Shown piece after piece: positions 43,689 through 52,488 of a stretch of 64,000 nucleotides of DNA. Below the pieces are notes generated by a model, which did no database searches, was not told the origin of the DNA, and saw nothing but the letters and a program-made list of their open reading frames with translations. Both the position numbers and the translations under genes were made by a program. This stretch comes from UBA6136 sp041178325 (lineage in GTDB: Bacteria > Pseudomonadota > Gammaproteobacteria > Methylococcales > Methylococcaceae). The stretch spans positions 84,125 to 148,124 of the forward strand of contig JBEGVN010000082.1 of assembly GCA_041178325.1 (NCBI GenBank). The letters are read 5' to 3'. How positions within the stretch are numbered: position 1 is the stretch's first letter; the number at the start of each line of letters is the position of its first letter.

Positions 43689-44647
43689 TCGCCCCTGCCC
43701 CTTCGGACGTCACCATACTCGCTGGCGCGACTATAAAGCCGCCTGCCTACAGGGGTCGCTTTGCGCCAACGCCTAGCGGCCCGCTTCATCTTGGCTCCCT
43801 GCTCACTGCTCTAACCAGTTACCTCGATGCGCGGGCTGCGGGTGGTCAGTGGCTCCTTCGCATCGATGACCTGGATACCCCAAGGACAAAACCCGGCGCA
43901 GCGGAGCTAATCCTATGGACTCTTGAGGCCCTCTCCCTTGAGTGGGATGACGCCGTCTTCTATCAAAGTCAAAACCTAGCAGCCTATGAGGCCGCATTGA
44001 ATCGGCTTCAAGATCAGGGCCGGGTCTACGCCTGTGAATGCACACGGCGAGACACCGCGTCGCTGGCTTTACCCCTGGATGGTGGATGCCCTGGGAAATG
44101 CCGAAGGGCAAAGCTCGCCTTTCAGGCGGGGGAAAACGCCCTGCGCATTCAAACCCCTGAGGCTCCTTTGGTCTTTTGGGATCGCATCAAAGGATGGACT
44201 GAAAGGTCACTCCATTCGCTTTCAGGCGATTTCATTCTCTATCGCAGGGATAAAATCTATGCGTACCACTTGGCCACAGTGGTTGATGACCAACAGCTTG
44301 GCATCACCCATGTGGTCCGCGGTGAGGACCTTCTCGACTCTACCCCGCAACAGATTTTTCTTCAGCAGGCGCTGGGATATGAACCCCCAAGCTATTCCCA
44401 CACTCCCCTTATGATCAGCCCGGATGGCCGCAAGCTAAGCAAATCCGATGGCGCACCGCCTGTCGATAGGCATCAGGGAGGCCGAATCATCCAGTATCTG
44501 CTCCAGAATATTGGCCTACCCCCCCCCAAGTCTTTGGAGGGAGCCGCTTCCCATGAACTTGTCGCGTGGGCGATTCTCTCCTGGAACATCGATATCCTTA
44601 AGGACTCCAAAGCCTTAGTCGTCAGCGATAATACTATTCCCGCATGA
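43685..44647 (+). CDS. gluQ: Glutamyl-Q tRNA(Asp) synthetase (noncanonical start)
   Basis: Adds glutamate to queuosine in the tRNA(Asp) anticodon. The frame is open from 43646 and gives about 320 residues from CTG at 43685 (E. coli: 308). It has the class I HIGH-type motif TPSGPLHLGS, the zinc ligands in CECTRRD and GGCPGKCRR, and the KMSKS-type KLSKSDG. No ATG, GTG or TTG exists in this frame upstream of the HIGH motif; the first one (TTG, 43997) would remove it. Possible starts are CTG 43685, overlapping the dksA stop with AGG 4 bases upstream, or ATC 43688. It has no anticodon domain, as expected, and ends with an ATGA overlap with rnfA. Confidence 0.85.
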   Translation: MIAPAPSDVTILAGATIKPPAYRGRFAPTPSGPLHLGSLLTALTSYLDARAAGGQWLLRIDDLDTPRTKPGAAELILWTLEALSLEWDDAVFYQSQNLAAYEAALNRLQDQGRVYACECTRRDTASLALPLDGGCPGKCRRAKLAFQAGENALRIQTPEAPLVFWDRIKGWTERSLHSLSGDFILYRRDKIYAYHLATVVDDQQLGITHVVRGEDLLDSTPQQIFLQQALGYEPPSYSHTPLMISPDGRKLSKSDGAPPVDRHQGGRIIQYLLQNIGLPPPKSLEGAASHELVAWAILSWNIDILKDSKALVVSDNTIPA

Positions 44648-45225
44648 GCCACCTTTTTCTGATTCTGGTTAGCGCTCTCATCGTCAACAATGTCGTCCTG
44701 ACCCAGTTCCTGGGACTATGTCCTCTGATGGGCGCTTCACGACGACTCGATACCGCACTCGGTCTGGGACTGGCGACACTCTTTGTCATGACCCTCGCGA
44801 CGACAACCACATTTCTCGTCGACCATGCCATTTTGACGCCCTTGGGCGCAGGGCATTTAAGAACCCTGGTCTTTATTGGCTTAATTGCCGCCGTTGTCCA
44901 GGCCTCCGAACTGGCCATGAAAGCTCATTCTCCGCGACTTTTTGAGGCGTTGGGCCTGTATCTGCCATTAATCACGACGAACTGTGCGGTGCTGGGAGTC
45001 ACTCTCCTGAGCGCAAGAAAAAATGCCGGACTGCTCGAAACTCTCTTCTTTAGTCTTGGGGCTTCGCTGGGCTTCGTTCTGGTCCTTGTCCTTTTCAGTA
45101 GCCTAAGGGAGCGTATCGAGATTGCAGACGTGCCAAAACCCTTTCAGGGGGCCGCTATCGGTCTCATAACAGCAGGCATTGCGGCCATCGCTTTTAGTGG
45201 ATTTGCCGGCATGATCAGGTCCTAG
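44644..45225 (+). CDS. rnfA: Electron transport complex subunit RnfA/RsxA
   Basis: Six-helix inner-membrane subunit of the ion-translocating Rnf (Rsx) complex, homologous to NqrE. The 193-residue protein shows the two conserved repeats around NNVVLTQFLGLCPLMGAS (about 15-32) and PLITTNCAVLGVTLL (about 102-116), each with a Cys that probably takes part in an intramembrane iron-sulfur site. The ATG overlaps the gluQ stop. First gene of the rnf run ABCGE, which precedes nth as in E. coli. Confidence 0.96.
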   Translation: MSHLFLILVSALIVNNVVLTQFLGLCPLMGASRRLDTALGLGLATLFVMTLATTTTFLVDHAILTPLGAGHLRTLVFIGLIAAVVQASELAMKAHSPRLFEALGLYLPLITTNCAVLGVTLLSARKNAGLLETLFFSLGASLGFVLVLVLFSSLRERIEIADVPKPFQGAAIGLITAGIAAIAFSGFAGMIRS

Positions 45226-45228
45226 GCT

Positions 45229-45747
45229 GTGACCCTCATTGCCCTTTTGCTCATCGTCGGCCTTTTTGGCCTTTTGGGTCTTCTTCTGGAAACCCTCGCC
45301 TCACGCATGCCCGCCAATGAAGAATCCCTGGTGTTAGAAATTGAGGCCCTGCTTCCCCAGACCCAATGTGCACAATGTGGATTTCCAGGATGCCGCCCCT
45401 ATGCTGAAGCGATTGCCCATCATGAAGCCGAAATTAATCAATGCCCACCCGGCGGGGAACCTCTCATTTTGGCTCTGGCCGACCTTTTGGGTCGCGAACC
45501 CATGGCCGCTGACGCAACGCGAGGACACCAGAAGGATCCTGCTGTCGCCTTGATCGATGAACCCCGCTGCATTGGCTGTGCGCTCTGCCTCAAGGCGTGC
45601 CCTGTCGATGCCATTCTGGGCGCATCCCGCTACCTCCATACGGTTATCGCAGATGAGTGCACAGGCTGTGAACTTTGCATTCCGAGCTGCCCTGTCGACT
45701 GTATCGAGATGATCGCTCGTCCCCATCAAAAGAGAGCTTCCCGATGA
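45229..45747 (+). CDS. rnfB: Electron transport complex iron-sulfur subunit RnfB/RsxB
   Basis: Membrane-anchored ferredoxin-like subunit of 172 residues. The N-terminal helix (1-22) is followed by a 4Fe-4S domain with CAQCGFPGC (about 44-52) and two classical 4Fe-4S motifs, CIGCALCLKACPVDA and CTGCELCIPSCPVDC. It passes electrons within the Rnf complex, in E. coli linked to SoxR reduction. GTG start, 3 bases after rnfA; the TGA overlaps the rnfC ATG. Confidence 0.96.
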   Translation: MTLIALLLIVGLFGLLGLLLETLASRMPANEESLVLEIEALLPQTQCAQCGFPGCRPYAEAIAHHEAEINQCPPGGEPLILALADLLGREPMAADATRGHQKDPAVALIDEPRCIGCALCLKACPVDAILGASRYLHTVIADECTGCELCIPSCPVDCIEMIARPHQKRASR

Positions 45748-47294
45748 AACCCTGGCGGTCTTACGGAGATTTTGCAGGCGGAGTCGCTCTTCCAGCACGA
45801 AAGTCCCTCTCCAGTGAAGCGCCGATCCGAAACGCGGGCATCCCCCCCCGACTGATTTACCCCCTCGATCTTGCCTCAGGACATCGCGCCTTACCCCTTT
45901 TCAGGGACGGTGACCACGTTAAGTCGGGGACACCCCTTGCCCTTTGTCCCGAAGGCTTCGATCCACCGATTTGCGCCACAAGCTCCGGGAGAGTGCAGTT
46001 GCTTGAAGGTCCCTCGCCCTTTGCCTCAGATGCCCCCCTGATCCTTCTGGAGACCGATGGCCTGGACCTCAAGGCACCCTCACTGCCCCCGTTAGAAGGC
46101 ACTGAGCGCTCCCCCGAACATGTGCTCGAGCGACTTCATGCCTGTGGGGTTTTAGGCATGGGTGGAGCGGGGTTTCCCACTGCCCAGAAAATTAGAAGTC
46201 TTTTGGGCCCTTTAAAACTGCTCATCATCAATGGCGCAGAGTGTGAGCCCTTCCTGACCTGTGATGAACGCAGCCTCAGGGAAAAGGCCAGAGAAGTCCT
46301 CACAGCGGCAGAGGCCCTCGCGCGGATTTTTGGCATTCCTGAAGTGATCATCGCTGTCGAATCCTCCAGATTCGGTGCGCTGTCATCCCTACAAGAAGCA
46401 CTATTTGACGGAAATTTTTCCCTGAGTGCTCTTTTTCACCTTCCTGACCGATACCCCGCAGGAGGGGAGCGGCAAATCATTCAGACGGTCCGTGGACTTG
46501 CAATGCCGGGTGGCACCCACCCGGTAGATCACGGCATTCTTTGCCTCAATGTTCAAACGATACTTGCCGTAGGCGCTGCAATCGATTCAGGAGAATGTTT
46601 GACTCGCCGCGTCATTACGGTCTCAGGGAACGGCGTTCGTCAGCCCGCCAACCTCGATGTACTGATCGGAACCCCAATCGATTACCTGCTGGAATGCTGC
46701 GGTGGCGTGAAAGAAGGCAGACAACAGCTCATTTTGGGGGGGGCCATGATGGGTTTTTCAGTTGCAAGTACCGAAATCCCCATTACAAAAACGACATCGG
46801 CCCTATTAGTACTCAGCGATACCGACCTTGCCTCCATCCCCCATCTGATTGAACATCCCTGCATTCGCTGTGGCGCCTGCACGGACGCTTGTCCTCAGGG
46901 GCTGCTGCCCCATAGCCTTCATGATCTGGTGAAGGCAAAGAGAATGGCGGAACTGGAACATCTTCACCTATTGGACTGCATCGAGTGCGGATGCTGCGAT
47001 GTGGTCTGTCCCAGCATCATTCCGCTGACCGAGCGATTCCGACAAGGAAAAAAACAACTTCGACGATACCTCACCGACGAACAATTGGCGCGAAAAGCGC
47101 AGAATCGGCATCAGGCCCGGCAAGTCCGACTCCAGCGTGAACAGCTTGAACGCGAACAGGAAGCCGAAGCCCGAAAAAATGCCCTCGGGCAGGGGGCCAA
47201 GCCTCAAATCCAAGAAGCTCTTGAGCGTGCCCGACTAAAACGGGAGCAGCGGCTGAATGCAGCCCAGGGTCCGAGCAAGCCCGATGCGCTTTAA
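45744..47294 (+). CDS. rnfC: Electron transport complex subunit RnfC/RsxC
   Basis: Peripheral NADH-side subunit of 516 residues, with an FMN/NADH-binding domain (GMGGAGFPTAQKI near 138-150, NGAECEPFLTCDE near 165-177) and two 4Fe-4S motifs, CIRCGACTDACP and CIECGCCDVVCP. The C-terminal 90 residues form a charged Arg/Glu/Gln-rich coiled coil, shorter than in E. coli RsxC, whose long repeats are absent. Start at 45744 overlaps the rnfB stop; the longer frame to 45675 lies in rnfB. The 3' end overlaps rnfG by 11 bases, so there is no space for rnfD. Confidence 0.95.
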   Translation: MKPWRSYGDFAGGVALPARKSLSSEAPIRNAGIPPRLIYPLDLASGHRALPLFRDGDHVKSGTPLALCPEGFDPPICATSSGRVQLLEGPSPFASDAPLILLETDGLDLKAPSLPPLEGTERSPEHVLERLHACGVLGMGGAGFPTAQKIRSLLGPLKLLIINGAECEPFLTCDERSLREKAREVLTAAEALARIFGIPEVIIAVESSRFGALSSLQEALFDGNFSLSALFHLPDRYPAGGERQIIQTVRGLAMPGGTHPVDHGILCLNVQTILAVGAAIDSGECLTRRVITVSGNGVRQPANLDVLIGTPIDYLLECCGGVKEGRQQLILGGAMMGFSVASTEIPITKTTSALLVLSDTDLASIPHLIEHPCIRCGACTDACPQGLLPHSLHDLVKAKRMAELEHLHLLDCIECGCCDVVCPSIIPLTERFRQGKKQLRRYLTDEQLARKAQNRHQARQVRLQREQLEREQEAEARKNALGQGAKPQIQEALERARLKREQRLNAAQGPSKPDAL

Positions 47295-47931
47295 AGCAAT
47301 CAGAGGACTGCTTTCGCAGCTTAACCAGCAATTGGATTCGGCTCGGCCCGCGGTCCAAATGTGGGTCTTTGCTGCGGTAGGCGCCGTTCTGACCTCACTA
47401 TTCTTTTTCCTGACCCGTCCGACCGTTAACGCCCATGAAAACCAGAGGCTTTTGGGCACCCTTCATGAGCTGATTCCCGAAACGGTCCTCACACCGGCAG
47501 CCCTCAAGGAGATGATCGACATCCCTCCATGGACGCCAGGATTGTCCGGTTTGCAAATCTATCGGCTTCGCGAAGGTGAGACACTCAAGGCCATCTTCTT
47601 GAAGGCGACCACGTCAGAGGGCTACAGTGGGGACATTGAGTTCGCCATGGCCATTCGACCCAATGGCAAAATCATTGGTGTCCGGGTGCTCCGTCATCGC
47701 GAAACCCCAGGCCTTGGAGACTGGATAGAAAGCGTCCGCTCAAACTGGATCCTTGCATTTGAAGGCAAAAGCCTCGAGGATCCCTTGGAAATGCATTGGG
47801 GTGTTCGAAAAGATGGGGGCGCATTCGATCAATTTACTGGCGCCACGATTACCCCCAGGGCAGTGGTCAAAGGAGTTCATGAGACCTTGAAAAGACTAAA
47901 ACAACAGGGCGAAACCCTGGAGGAACCTTAG
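47284..47931 (+). CDS. rnfG: Electron transport complex subunit RnfG/RsxG
   Basis: Membrane-anchored flavoprotein of 215 residues. One N-terminal helix (about 27-45) and a periplasmic FMN-binding domain are visible, with the covalent flavin motif TGATITP (Thr near residue 184) matching [S/T]GAT-X2-[S/T]. RHRETPGLGDWIE near 139-151 is also conserved. Start at ATG 47284 inside the rnfC end. In the canonical order rnfD would precede it, and it is missing here. Confidence 0.94.
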   Translation: MRFKAIRGLLSQLNQQLDSARPAVQMWVFAAVGAVLTSLFFFLTRPTVNAHENQRLLGTLHELIPETVLTPAALKEMIDIPPWTPGLSGLQIYRLREGETLKAIFLKATTSEGYSGDIEFAMAIRPNGKIIGVRVLRHRETPGLGDWIESVRSNWILAFEGKSLEDPLEMHWGVRKDGGAFDQFTGATITPRAVVKGVHETLKRLKQQGETLEEP

Positions 47932-47935
47932 GACT

Positions 47936-48616
47936 GTGGACGTTCGACCCGAGACACTGAAATCACTCGCAGCAGAAGGACTGTGGTCCCGCAATCCGGC
48001 CTTGGTTGGCTTGCTCGGGCTCTGTCCTCTTCTGGCCGTCAGTACGAATTTTGTTAATGCACTCGCCCTTGGGGTGGCAACAACGGCAGTGCTTTGGGCC
48101 TCATCAGGACTTATATCGCTCCTGAAAGATCGAATCGCAAGTGCGGTGCGTCTCCCCCTCTTTATGATAGTGCTGGCCTCCATGGTCACCATCGCGGACT
48201 TTGTCATGGAGGCGGCAATCCCTGAGATTCACCAGATCATCGGTCTTTTCATTCCCCTGATCGTGACCAACTGCGCAATCCTTGGACGCATCGAGGCATT
48301 TGCCTACCGGCAAAACGTCTCCCTGTCCCTGGCCGATGGTCTCTTCATGGGGCTTGGCTTTACCTGGGTGATTTGTCTTTTGGGTGCGACTCGCGAAATT
48401 CTGGGCACGGGCGGGCTTTTCCAGCATGCAGACCAACTCTTCGGAAAGGCTGCAAGTGATTGGACACTGACCCTCTTCAAAGACTATGCAGGATTTCAGG
48501 TCGCTTTACTGCCAGCCGGCGCCTTTTTGCTCCTTGGGCTTCTTCTGGCCCTGAGGAACTGGGTGATGGAAAACCGCCACTCCGCCCCAAGCACTGTCAG
48601 GCTAGAGCGAAGTTGA
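47936..48616 (+). CDS. rnfE: Electron transport complex subunit RnfE/RsxE
   Basis: Six-helix inner-membrane subunit homologous to NqrD and RnfA. The 226-residue protein carries NPALVGLLGLCPLLAVS (about 19-35) and PLIVTNCAILGR (about 107-118), each with a conserved Cys. GTG start, 4 bases after rnfG. Last rnf gene; nth follows after 53 bases. Confidence 0.95.
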   Translation: MDVRPETLKSLAAEGLWSRNPALVGLLGLCPLLAVSTNFVNALALGVATTAVLWASSGLISLLKDRIASAVRLPLFMIVLASMVTIADFVMEAAIPEIHQIIGLFIPLIVTNCAILGRIEAFAYRQNVSLSLADGLFMGLGFTWVICLLGATREILGTGGLFQHADQLFGKAASDWTLTLFKDYAGFQVALLPAGAFLLLGLLLALRNWVMENRHSAPSTVRLERS

Positions 48617-48669
48617 CTACTCCTCATCCCTCCCCGCCATAAAGTACCGGGTTTCTCACGAGATTAACG

Positions 48670-49335
48670 ATGAACGCAGAAAAGCGACTCCGGATCTTCG
48701 AGCGACTGGCCAAAGCCATTCCATCACCTGAAACCGAACTCCTCTACACAAGCCCATTTGAACTTCTGGTTGCTGTGGTCCTCTCAGCGCAGGCAACCGA
48801 CAAAAGCGTGAACAAGGCCACCCGCGTTCTTTTTCCGGTGGCTAACACGCCAGACACTCTGCTCGCCCTGGGCGAAGAGAAGCTCCGGTCGTTTATTAGC
48901 ACGATTGGCTTATTTAACAGTAAGGCCAAACATATCATCGCGCTTTGCCAGAAACTGGTTACCGAACATGGCGGAGAGGTTCCTTCAAATCGGGCTGCGC
49001 TGGAGGCCTTGCCGGGAGTAGGGAGAAAAACCGCCAATGTGGTTTTGAATACCGCATTTGGTGAGCCGACCATTGCTGTCGATACCCACATTTTCAGATT
49101 AGCCAATCGGATCCGACTTGCTCCCGGAAAGACAGTACTTGAGGTTGAGCATAAGCTTTTAAAAACAATACCAAAGCCCTACCTCAAGGACGCCCATCAC
49201 CTTCTGATTCTGCATGGGCGCTATGTCTGCATGGCCCGAAAACCCCACTGCGAGGCTTGCGTGATCGCTGATCTTTGCGAATTCGAGGGCAGAAGCGCGA
49301 CGCGCGTTCTTTCATCAGATGCGATTAATACTTGA
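48670..49335 (+). CDS. nth: Endonuclease III
   Basis: DNA glycosylase and AP lyase removing oxidised pyrimidines. The 221-residue protein has the helix-hairpin-helix ALPGVGRKTANVVL (Lys near 120 is catalytic) and the VDTHIFR segment with the catalytic Asp (near 138). The 4Fe-4S cluster Cys order C-X6-C-X2-C-X5-C is in CMARKPHCEACVIADLC. The order rnf-nth is the E. coli order. It overlaps the convergent cytochrome gene by 11 bases. Confidence 0.97.
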   Translation: MNAEKRLRIFERLAKAIPSPETELLYTSPFELLVAVVLSAQATDKSVNKATRVLFPVANTPDTLLALGEEKLRSFISTIGLFNSKAKHIIALCQKLVTEHGGEVPSNRAALEALPGVGRKTANVVLNTAFGEPTIAVDTHIFRLANRIRLAPGKTVLEVEHKLLKTIPKPYLKDAHHLLILHGRYVCMARKPHCEACVIADLCEFEGRSATRVLSSDAINT

Positions 49336-49672
49336 GCTCCGCTTCATCGATCGCCGTTCTGAGATAAAAGAGGATGTCCCGCTCATCCTGGGGCGACAGG
49401 CGACCTGGGCCCCTGAACCCGGAGGGCATCCGCATCGCTTGATGTTTTTGCACAATGCCAGGGGCATCCAAATGCTTGATGTCCCAATCCTCAGGATCAC
49501 GCAGCGAAGGGGCATTTTTTCCCGCATCGTGACAGGCAGCACACTGTTGCTGGTAAAGCGATCGACCATGGGCCGCATCCGGGGTTTTGACAGCTTCTGG
49601 CACAGGAGGGGAGCCAGAACAAGCCCCCAGCAACGCGCCTGAGAGCAAAAAAACGAGGAGCCTATGGGTCAT
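49325..49672 (-). CDS. Cytochrome c lipoprotein
   Basis: Periplasmic monoheme c-type cytochrome, about 115 residues from the ATG at 49672. Signal peptide with lipobox LGAC (about 14-17); heme motif CAACH near residue 44; probable axial Met in MRMPSGF near 78-84. The size and the RLSPQDERDILFYLRT end fit class I, c5-like cytochromes. It could carry electrons at the outer face of the inner or outer membrane. The longer frame adds 14 residues before the signal peptide. Confidence 0.9.
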   Translation of the reverse strand: MTHRLLVFLLSGALLGACSGSPPVPEAVKTPDAAHGRSLYQQQCAACHDAGKNAPSLRDPEDWDIKHLDAPGIVQKHQAMRMPSGFRGPGRLSPQDERDILFYLRTAIDEAELKY

Positions 49673-49739
49673 GGCACGATCTCGCATGATGTGAATGCGA
49701 AAAATTGTAACCAACCCACGAACCGGATCCTAGACATCC

Positions 49740-52346
49740 TCATTCCCTGAGGACAAAAACAGCCATTGTGACATCGTCATTGAAGCGAGCATCCCCTCCA
49801 AACTCTCGAAGATCGTCAAGAAGATTTTCCAAAGTCGCCTCTGGATGGCGATCGCGAAGCCTCAGAAATGCTGCCTCGAGTGACTCTGTCCCATAGAACG
49901 CGCCAAGGGCATCCTGAGTTTCAACCGCCCCATCGGTATAGACGAGGATTCGGTCACCTGCACCGAGGACCAGAGATTTTTCCTCGAAGACCACCTGCTG
50001 ATTTACCCCCATGATCAGTCCATCCGCATTCAGTTGCTCACAGGCGGTAGCCCCCTTTCGCAAGAGAAGCGCAGGATTATGCCCTGCACTGGCATAACGC
50101 AAAATCCCTGAGCTTCTCTGATAGCGCATGTAGAACATGGTGATAAACATTTCGGCACCATCAAGATCGGGCATCAGCAGTTCATTCAGGACGGCGAGCA
50201 GATCTCCCACGCTTTGCATGTTGGGATCCACCCGCCGTAGCTCTGCCTTAAGGGTGCTTCGCATTTCAGCCATGATGAGAGCCGCCCCGACGCTGTGTCC
50301 GGACACATCGGCGACCACAAGGTCAATGTAATCACCGTGCGGGACCATGTCGTAATAGTCCCCACCGACTTGGGTTGCGGCAATACAAACGCCGGCAACC
50401 TCGAGATCGGGGAGGAGAACAGGATGCTTGGGTAAAAGAGATAGCTGGATCTCTCGGGCAACATTCAGCTGCTGTGTTTCAGTTTCCGCTCTTCGACGCT
50501 CGGTGACATCTGTGATGACGCCGATGTAATGTGTGAGCCGCCCCTCCTCATCGAGCACCGGCGAAAGCTGGAGTTCATTCCAGAAAGCTTGGCCATCCTT
50601 TCGGTAGTTGCGAATAATGACTTCACATCGACTGCCACTCAAAATGGCATTGCGTATGGTCTCCCTATCCATCTCATCGGTGCCCCGCCCTTGGAGCATA
50701 CGGAGATTCTTTCCGATGAAATCCTCCTGGGCGTAACCTGTAATTCGGCTCAGGGCGGAGTTGGCATAAATGATCGGGTTATCGCCGAGCGTGGCATCAG
50801 AGACTACGATACCGACGCTGGCCGCTTCAATCGCACGCTCACGAAGGCGGATTCGATCCTCCGCCAGCTTCCTTGCCGTGATGTCTCGATCGACCCCTCG
50901 CCAACGCACCACCCTGCCCCGTTCGTCAAAAAGCGGGGTACCACTGGATTCGGTGAAAACCTCATGACCGTCACGGTGAAGATAATGATTGGTGAGACGA
51001 TGAAAGGGCAGCTGCACCCGACTTGCAGGCGGTAGCGATCGGGCCCAGATCCGGCGATCGGATTCGGTCATCAGTTCCTGATAATGGCGACCAATAATCT
51101 CCTGAGGCTGGTAGCCGAGAATATCGTGAACGGCCTCGCTGCTGTAGGTAAAGAAACCCGCCTCATCTTGCTCCCACAGCCACTCACCGACTAATTTTGC
51201 AACCTCGCTAAAGCGCTGTTCACTCTCGGCCAGGGCTTCCTGATCGCGCACCTGATGCGTCGTATCCTGAAAGCGCCCGAGAAGCCGAATAGCGTCTCCA
51301 TTAGGTCCAATGATCGAAGAAAAGGTCACCAGCGCGGCATAGTCCGCGCCGTTACGGTGTGTACCCCGAACCTCGCCTTGCCATTCGCGGCTAGAGAGAA
51401 TCCGCCAACACAAAGGGACATTTCGAGCAAAGGCCGCAATGACTGACCCGGTCGATAGGAGATTACGACCGACGACCTCTTCTGTTGCATAACCGGTGAG
51501 CTTCGTGAATCCATCATTCACATACTCGACAACCCCCTTGAGATCAGCAATTAGAATACCCGCAGGCGCCTGCTCAACGGCACTGGAAAGAAGAATCAGG
51601 CGCTCCTCGTTCATTTTTCGGCGCCGCAGATCCTTCATGACCATCAATGTTCTTAACTCTCCAAGGATTCGGAGATTGGCAAGGCGCACTTCGACAGGCA
51701 CTAGCTGCCCGTCCTTTCCCTGCACACTGAGCTCCATAGCATGCCCCAGGATCGGAAAGGTTCCCGCCAATAGATCCTGGAGAAATAGCCTTCCTTCAGG
51801 CGACTGACCCTGAGTATCGAAAAGAATACCGACCTTTTGATCAACAAGGTCTTCCGGAAGGTATCCCAGAATCGAAGTCGCCGCGGGATTGGTATGCAGA
51901 ATCACACCGGCACCATCCAAGATGAGCGCGGCGTTTTCAATGATGGCAAGGGCCTTGAAGATTTCACTGTCTTCGCTGACGCCTTGCAACGGCGAATCAC
52001 GCCTATCCAAGATCAATAGCCAGCAGGCAGCCCCATCGAGAGATTGCGGTCGGAGTTCGGCACGAAAAGAGCGCTCAGGCAAACCACTGGGCTTGGGGGC
52101 AAACTTGGAGTTGACCGTGACTTCAATCCGCGATGGCGTTTTGCTCGCAGAAAAAGAATGAAGGTTAATGCCGAGCAAGGGCTCGAGTGCGACTCCCTCG
52201 ATCGCGGAGGGCGAAAGGCCCAGTCTTTGGCAGGCAAGGCAAGTTCCACCCACAATCGTTCCCGTCTCGCCGATCAGGAGAGCGGAACTCCCGAGACGTT
52301 CGAGAAGATCTAAAAGCCAGTGAGTCCCTTGGGTTTCGGAATGCAT
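49740..52346 (-). CDS. Multi-PAS sensor with PP2C/SpoIIE (RsbU-like) phosphatase domain
   Basis: Cytosolic signalling protein of 868 residues. Four PAS domains are recognisable at about 130-250, 255-375, 380-500 and 505-630, with typical segments such as YVNDGFTKLTGYATEEVVGRN and YANSALSRITGYAQEDFIGKN, plus a divergent N-terminal PAS-like region. The C-terminus (about 640-868) is a PP2C-like serine phosphatase: GGDYYDMVPHGDYIDLVVADVSGHSVGAALIM, YTDGAVETQD and FNDDVTMAVFV hold the metal-binding Asp residues. Such proteins control an anti-sigma antagonist. No partner kinase or antagonist gene lies beside it, so its target is elsewhere. Confidence 0.88.
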   Translation of the reverse strand: MHSETQGTHWLLDLLERLGSSALLIGETGTIVGGTCLACQRLGLSPSAIEGVALEPLLGINLHSFSASKTPSRIEVTVNSKFAPKPSGLPERSFRAELRPQSLDGAACWLLILDRRDSPLQGVSEDSEIFKALAIIENAALILDGAGVILHTNPAATSILGYLPEDLVDQKVGILFDTQGQSPEGRLFLQDLLAGTFPILGHAMELSVQGKDGQLVPVEVRLANLRILGELRTLMVMKDLRRRKMNEERLILLSSAVEQAPAGILIADLKGVVEYVNDGFTKLTGYATEEVVGRNLLSTGSVIAAFARNVPLCWRILSSREWQGEVRGTHRNGADYAALVTFSSIIGPNGDAIRLLGRFQDTTHQVRDQEALAESEQRFSEVAKLVGEWLWEQDEAGFFTYSSEAVHDILGYQPQEIIGRHYQELMTESDRRIWARSLPPASRVQLPFHRLTNHYLHRDGHEVFTESSGTPLFDERGRVVRWRGVDRDITARKLAEDRIRLRERAIEAASVGIVVSDATLGDNPIIYANSALSRITGYAQEDFIGKNLRMLQGRGTDEMDRETIRNAILSGSRCEVIIRNYRKDGQAFWNELQLSPVLDEEGRLTHYIGVITDVTERRRAETETQQLNVAREIQLSLLPKHPVLLPDLEVAGVCIAATQVGGDYYDMVPHGDYIDLVVADVSGHSVGAALIMAEMRSTLKAELRRVDPNMQSVGDLLAVLNELLMPDLDGAEMFITMFYMRYQRSSGILRYASAGHNPALLLRKGATACEQLNADGLIMGVNQQVVFEEKSLVLGAGDRILVYTDGAVETQDALGAFYGTESLEAAFLRLRDRHPEATLENLLDDLREFGGDARFNDDVTMAVFVLRE

Positions 52347-52433
52347 GAATCGGGAAATAGCACCGGTGCTTCCGGCTTCGCCCGATTATGCCCCATTCGG
52401 GCTTAGAAACCGAAGATTTTGAGCACAGGGGAA

Positions 52434-52456
52434 GATCCCGGCCATGGGCCGGGATC
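52434..52456 (-). terminator. Perfect 10-bp hairpin after sodB
   Basis: GATCCCGGCC (52434-52443) and GGCCGGGATC (52447-52456) are perfect complements around ATG. It lies between the sodB stop and the phosphatase start. No T-tract is present on the minus strand, so it is a probable but unproven terminator or mRNA-stabilising hairpin. Confidence 0.5.
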
Positions 52457-52488
52457 GATAGAGGCATCGCACCCCCCTTAAGAGGGGT

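Noticed and set aside
43685..44647. gluQ as a pseudogene
   Set aside because: The frame is uninterrupted over more than 300 codons and keeps both catalytic motifs and zinc ligands; only the start is irregular.
47284..47294. Hidden frameshifted rnfD between rnfC and rnfG
   Set aside because: The two genes overlap by 11 bases with intact ends, so no 1-kb gene can be hidden there.
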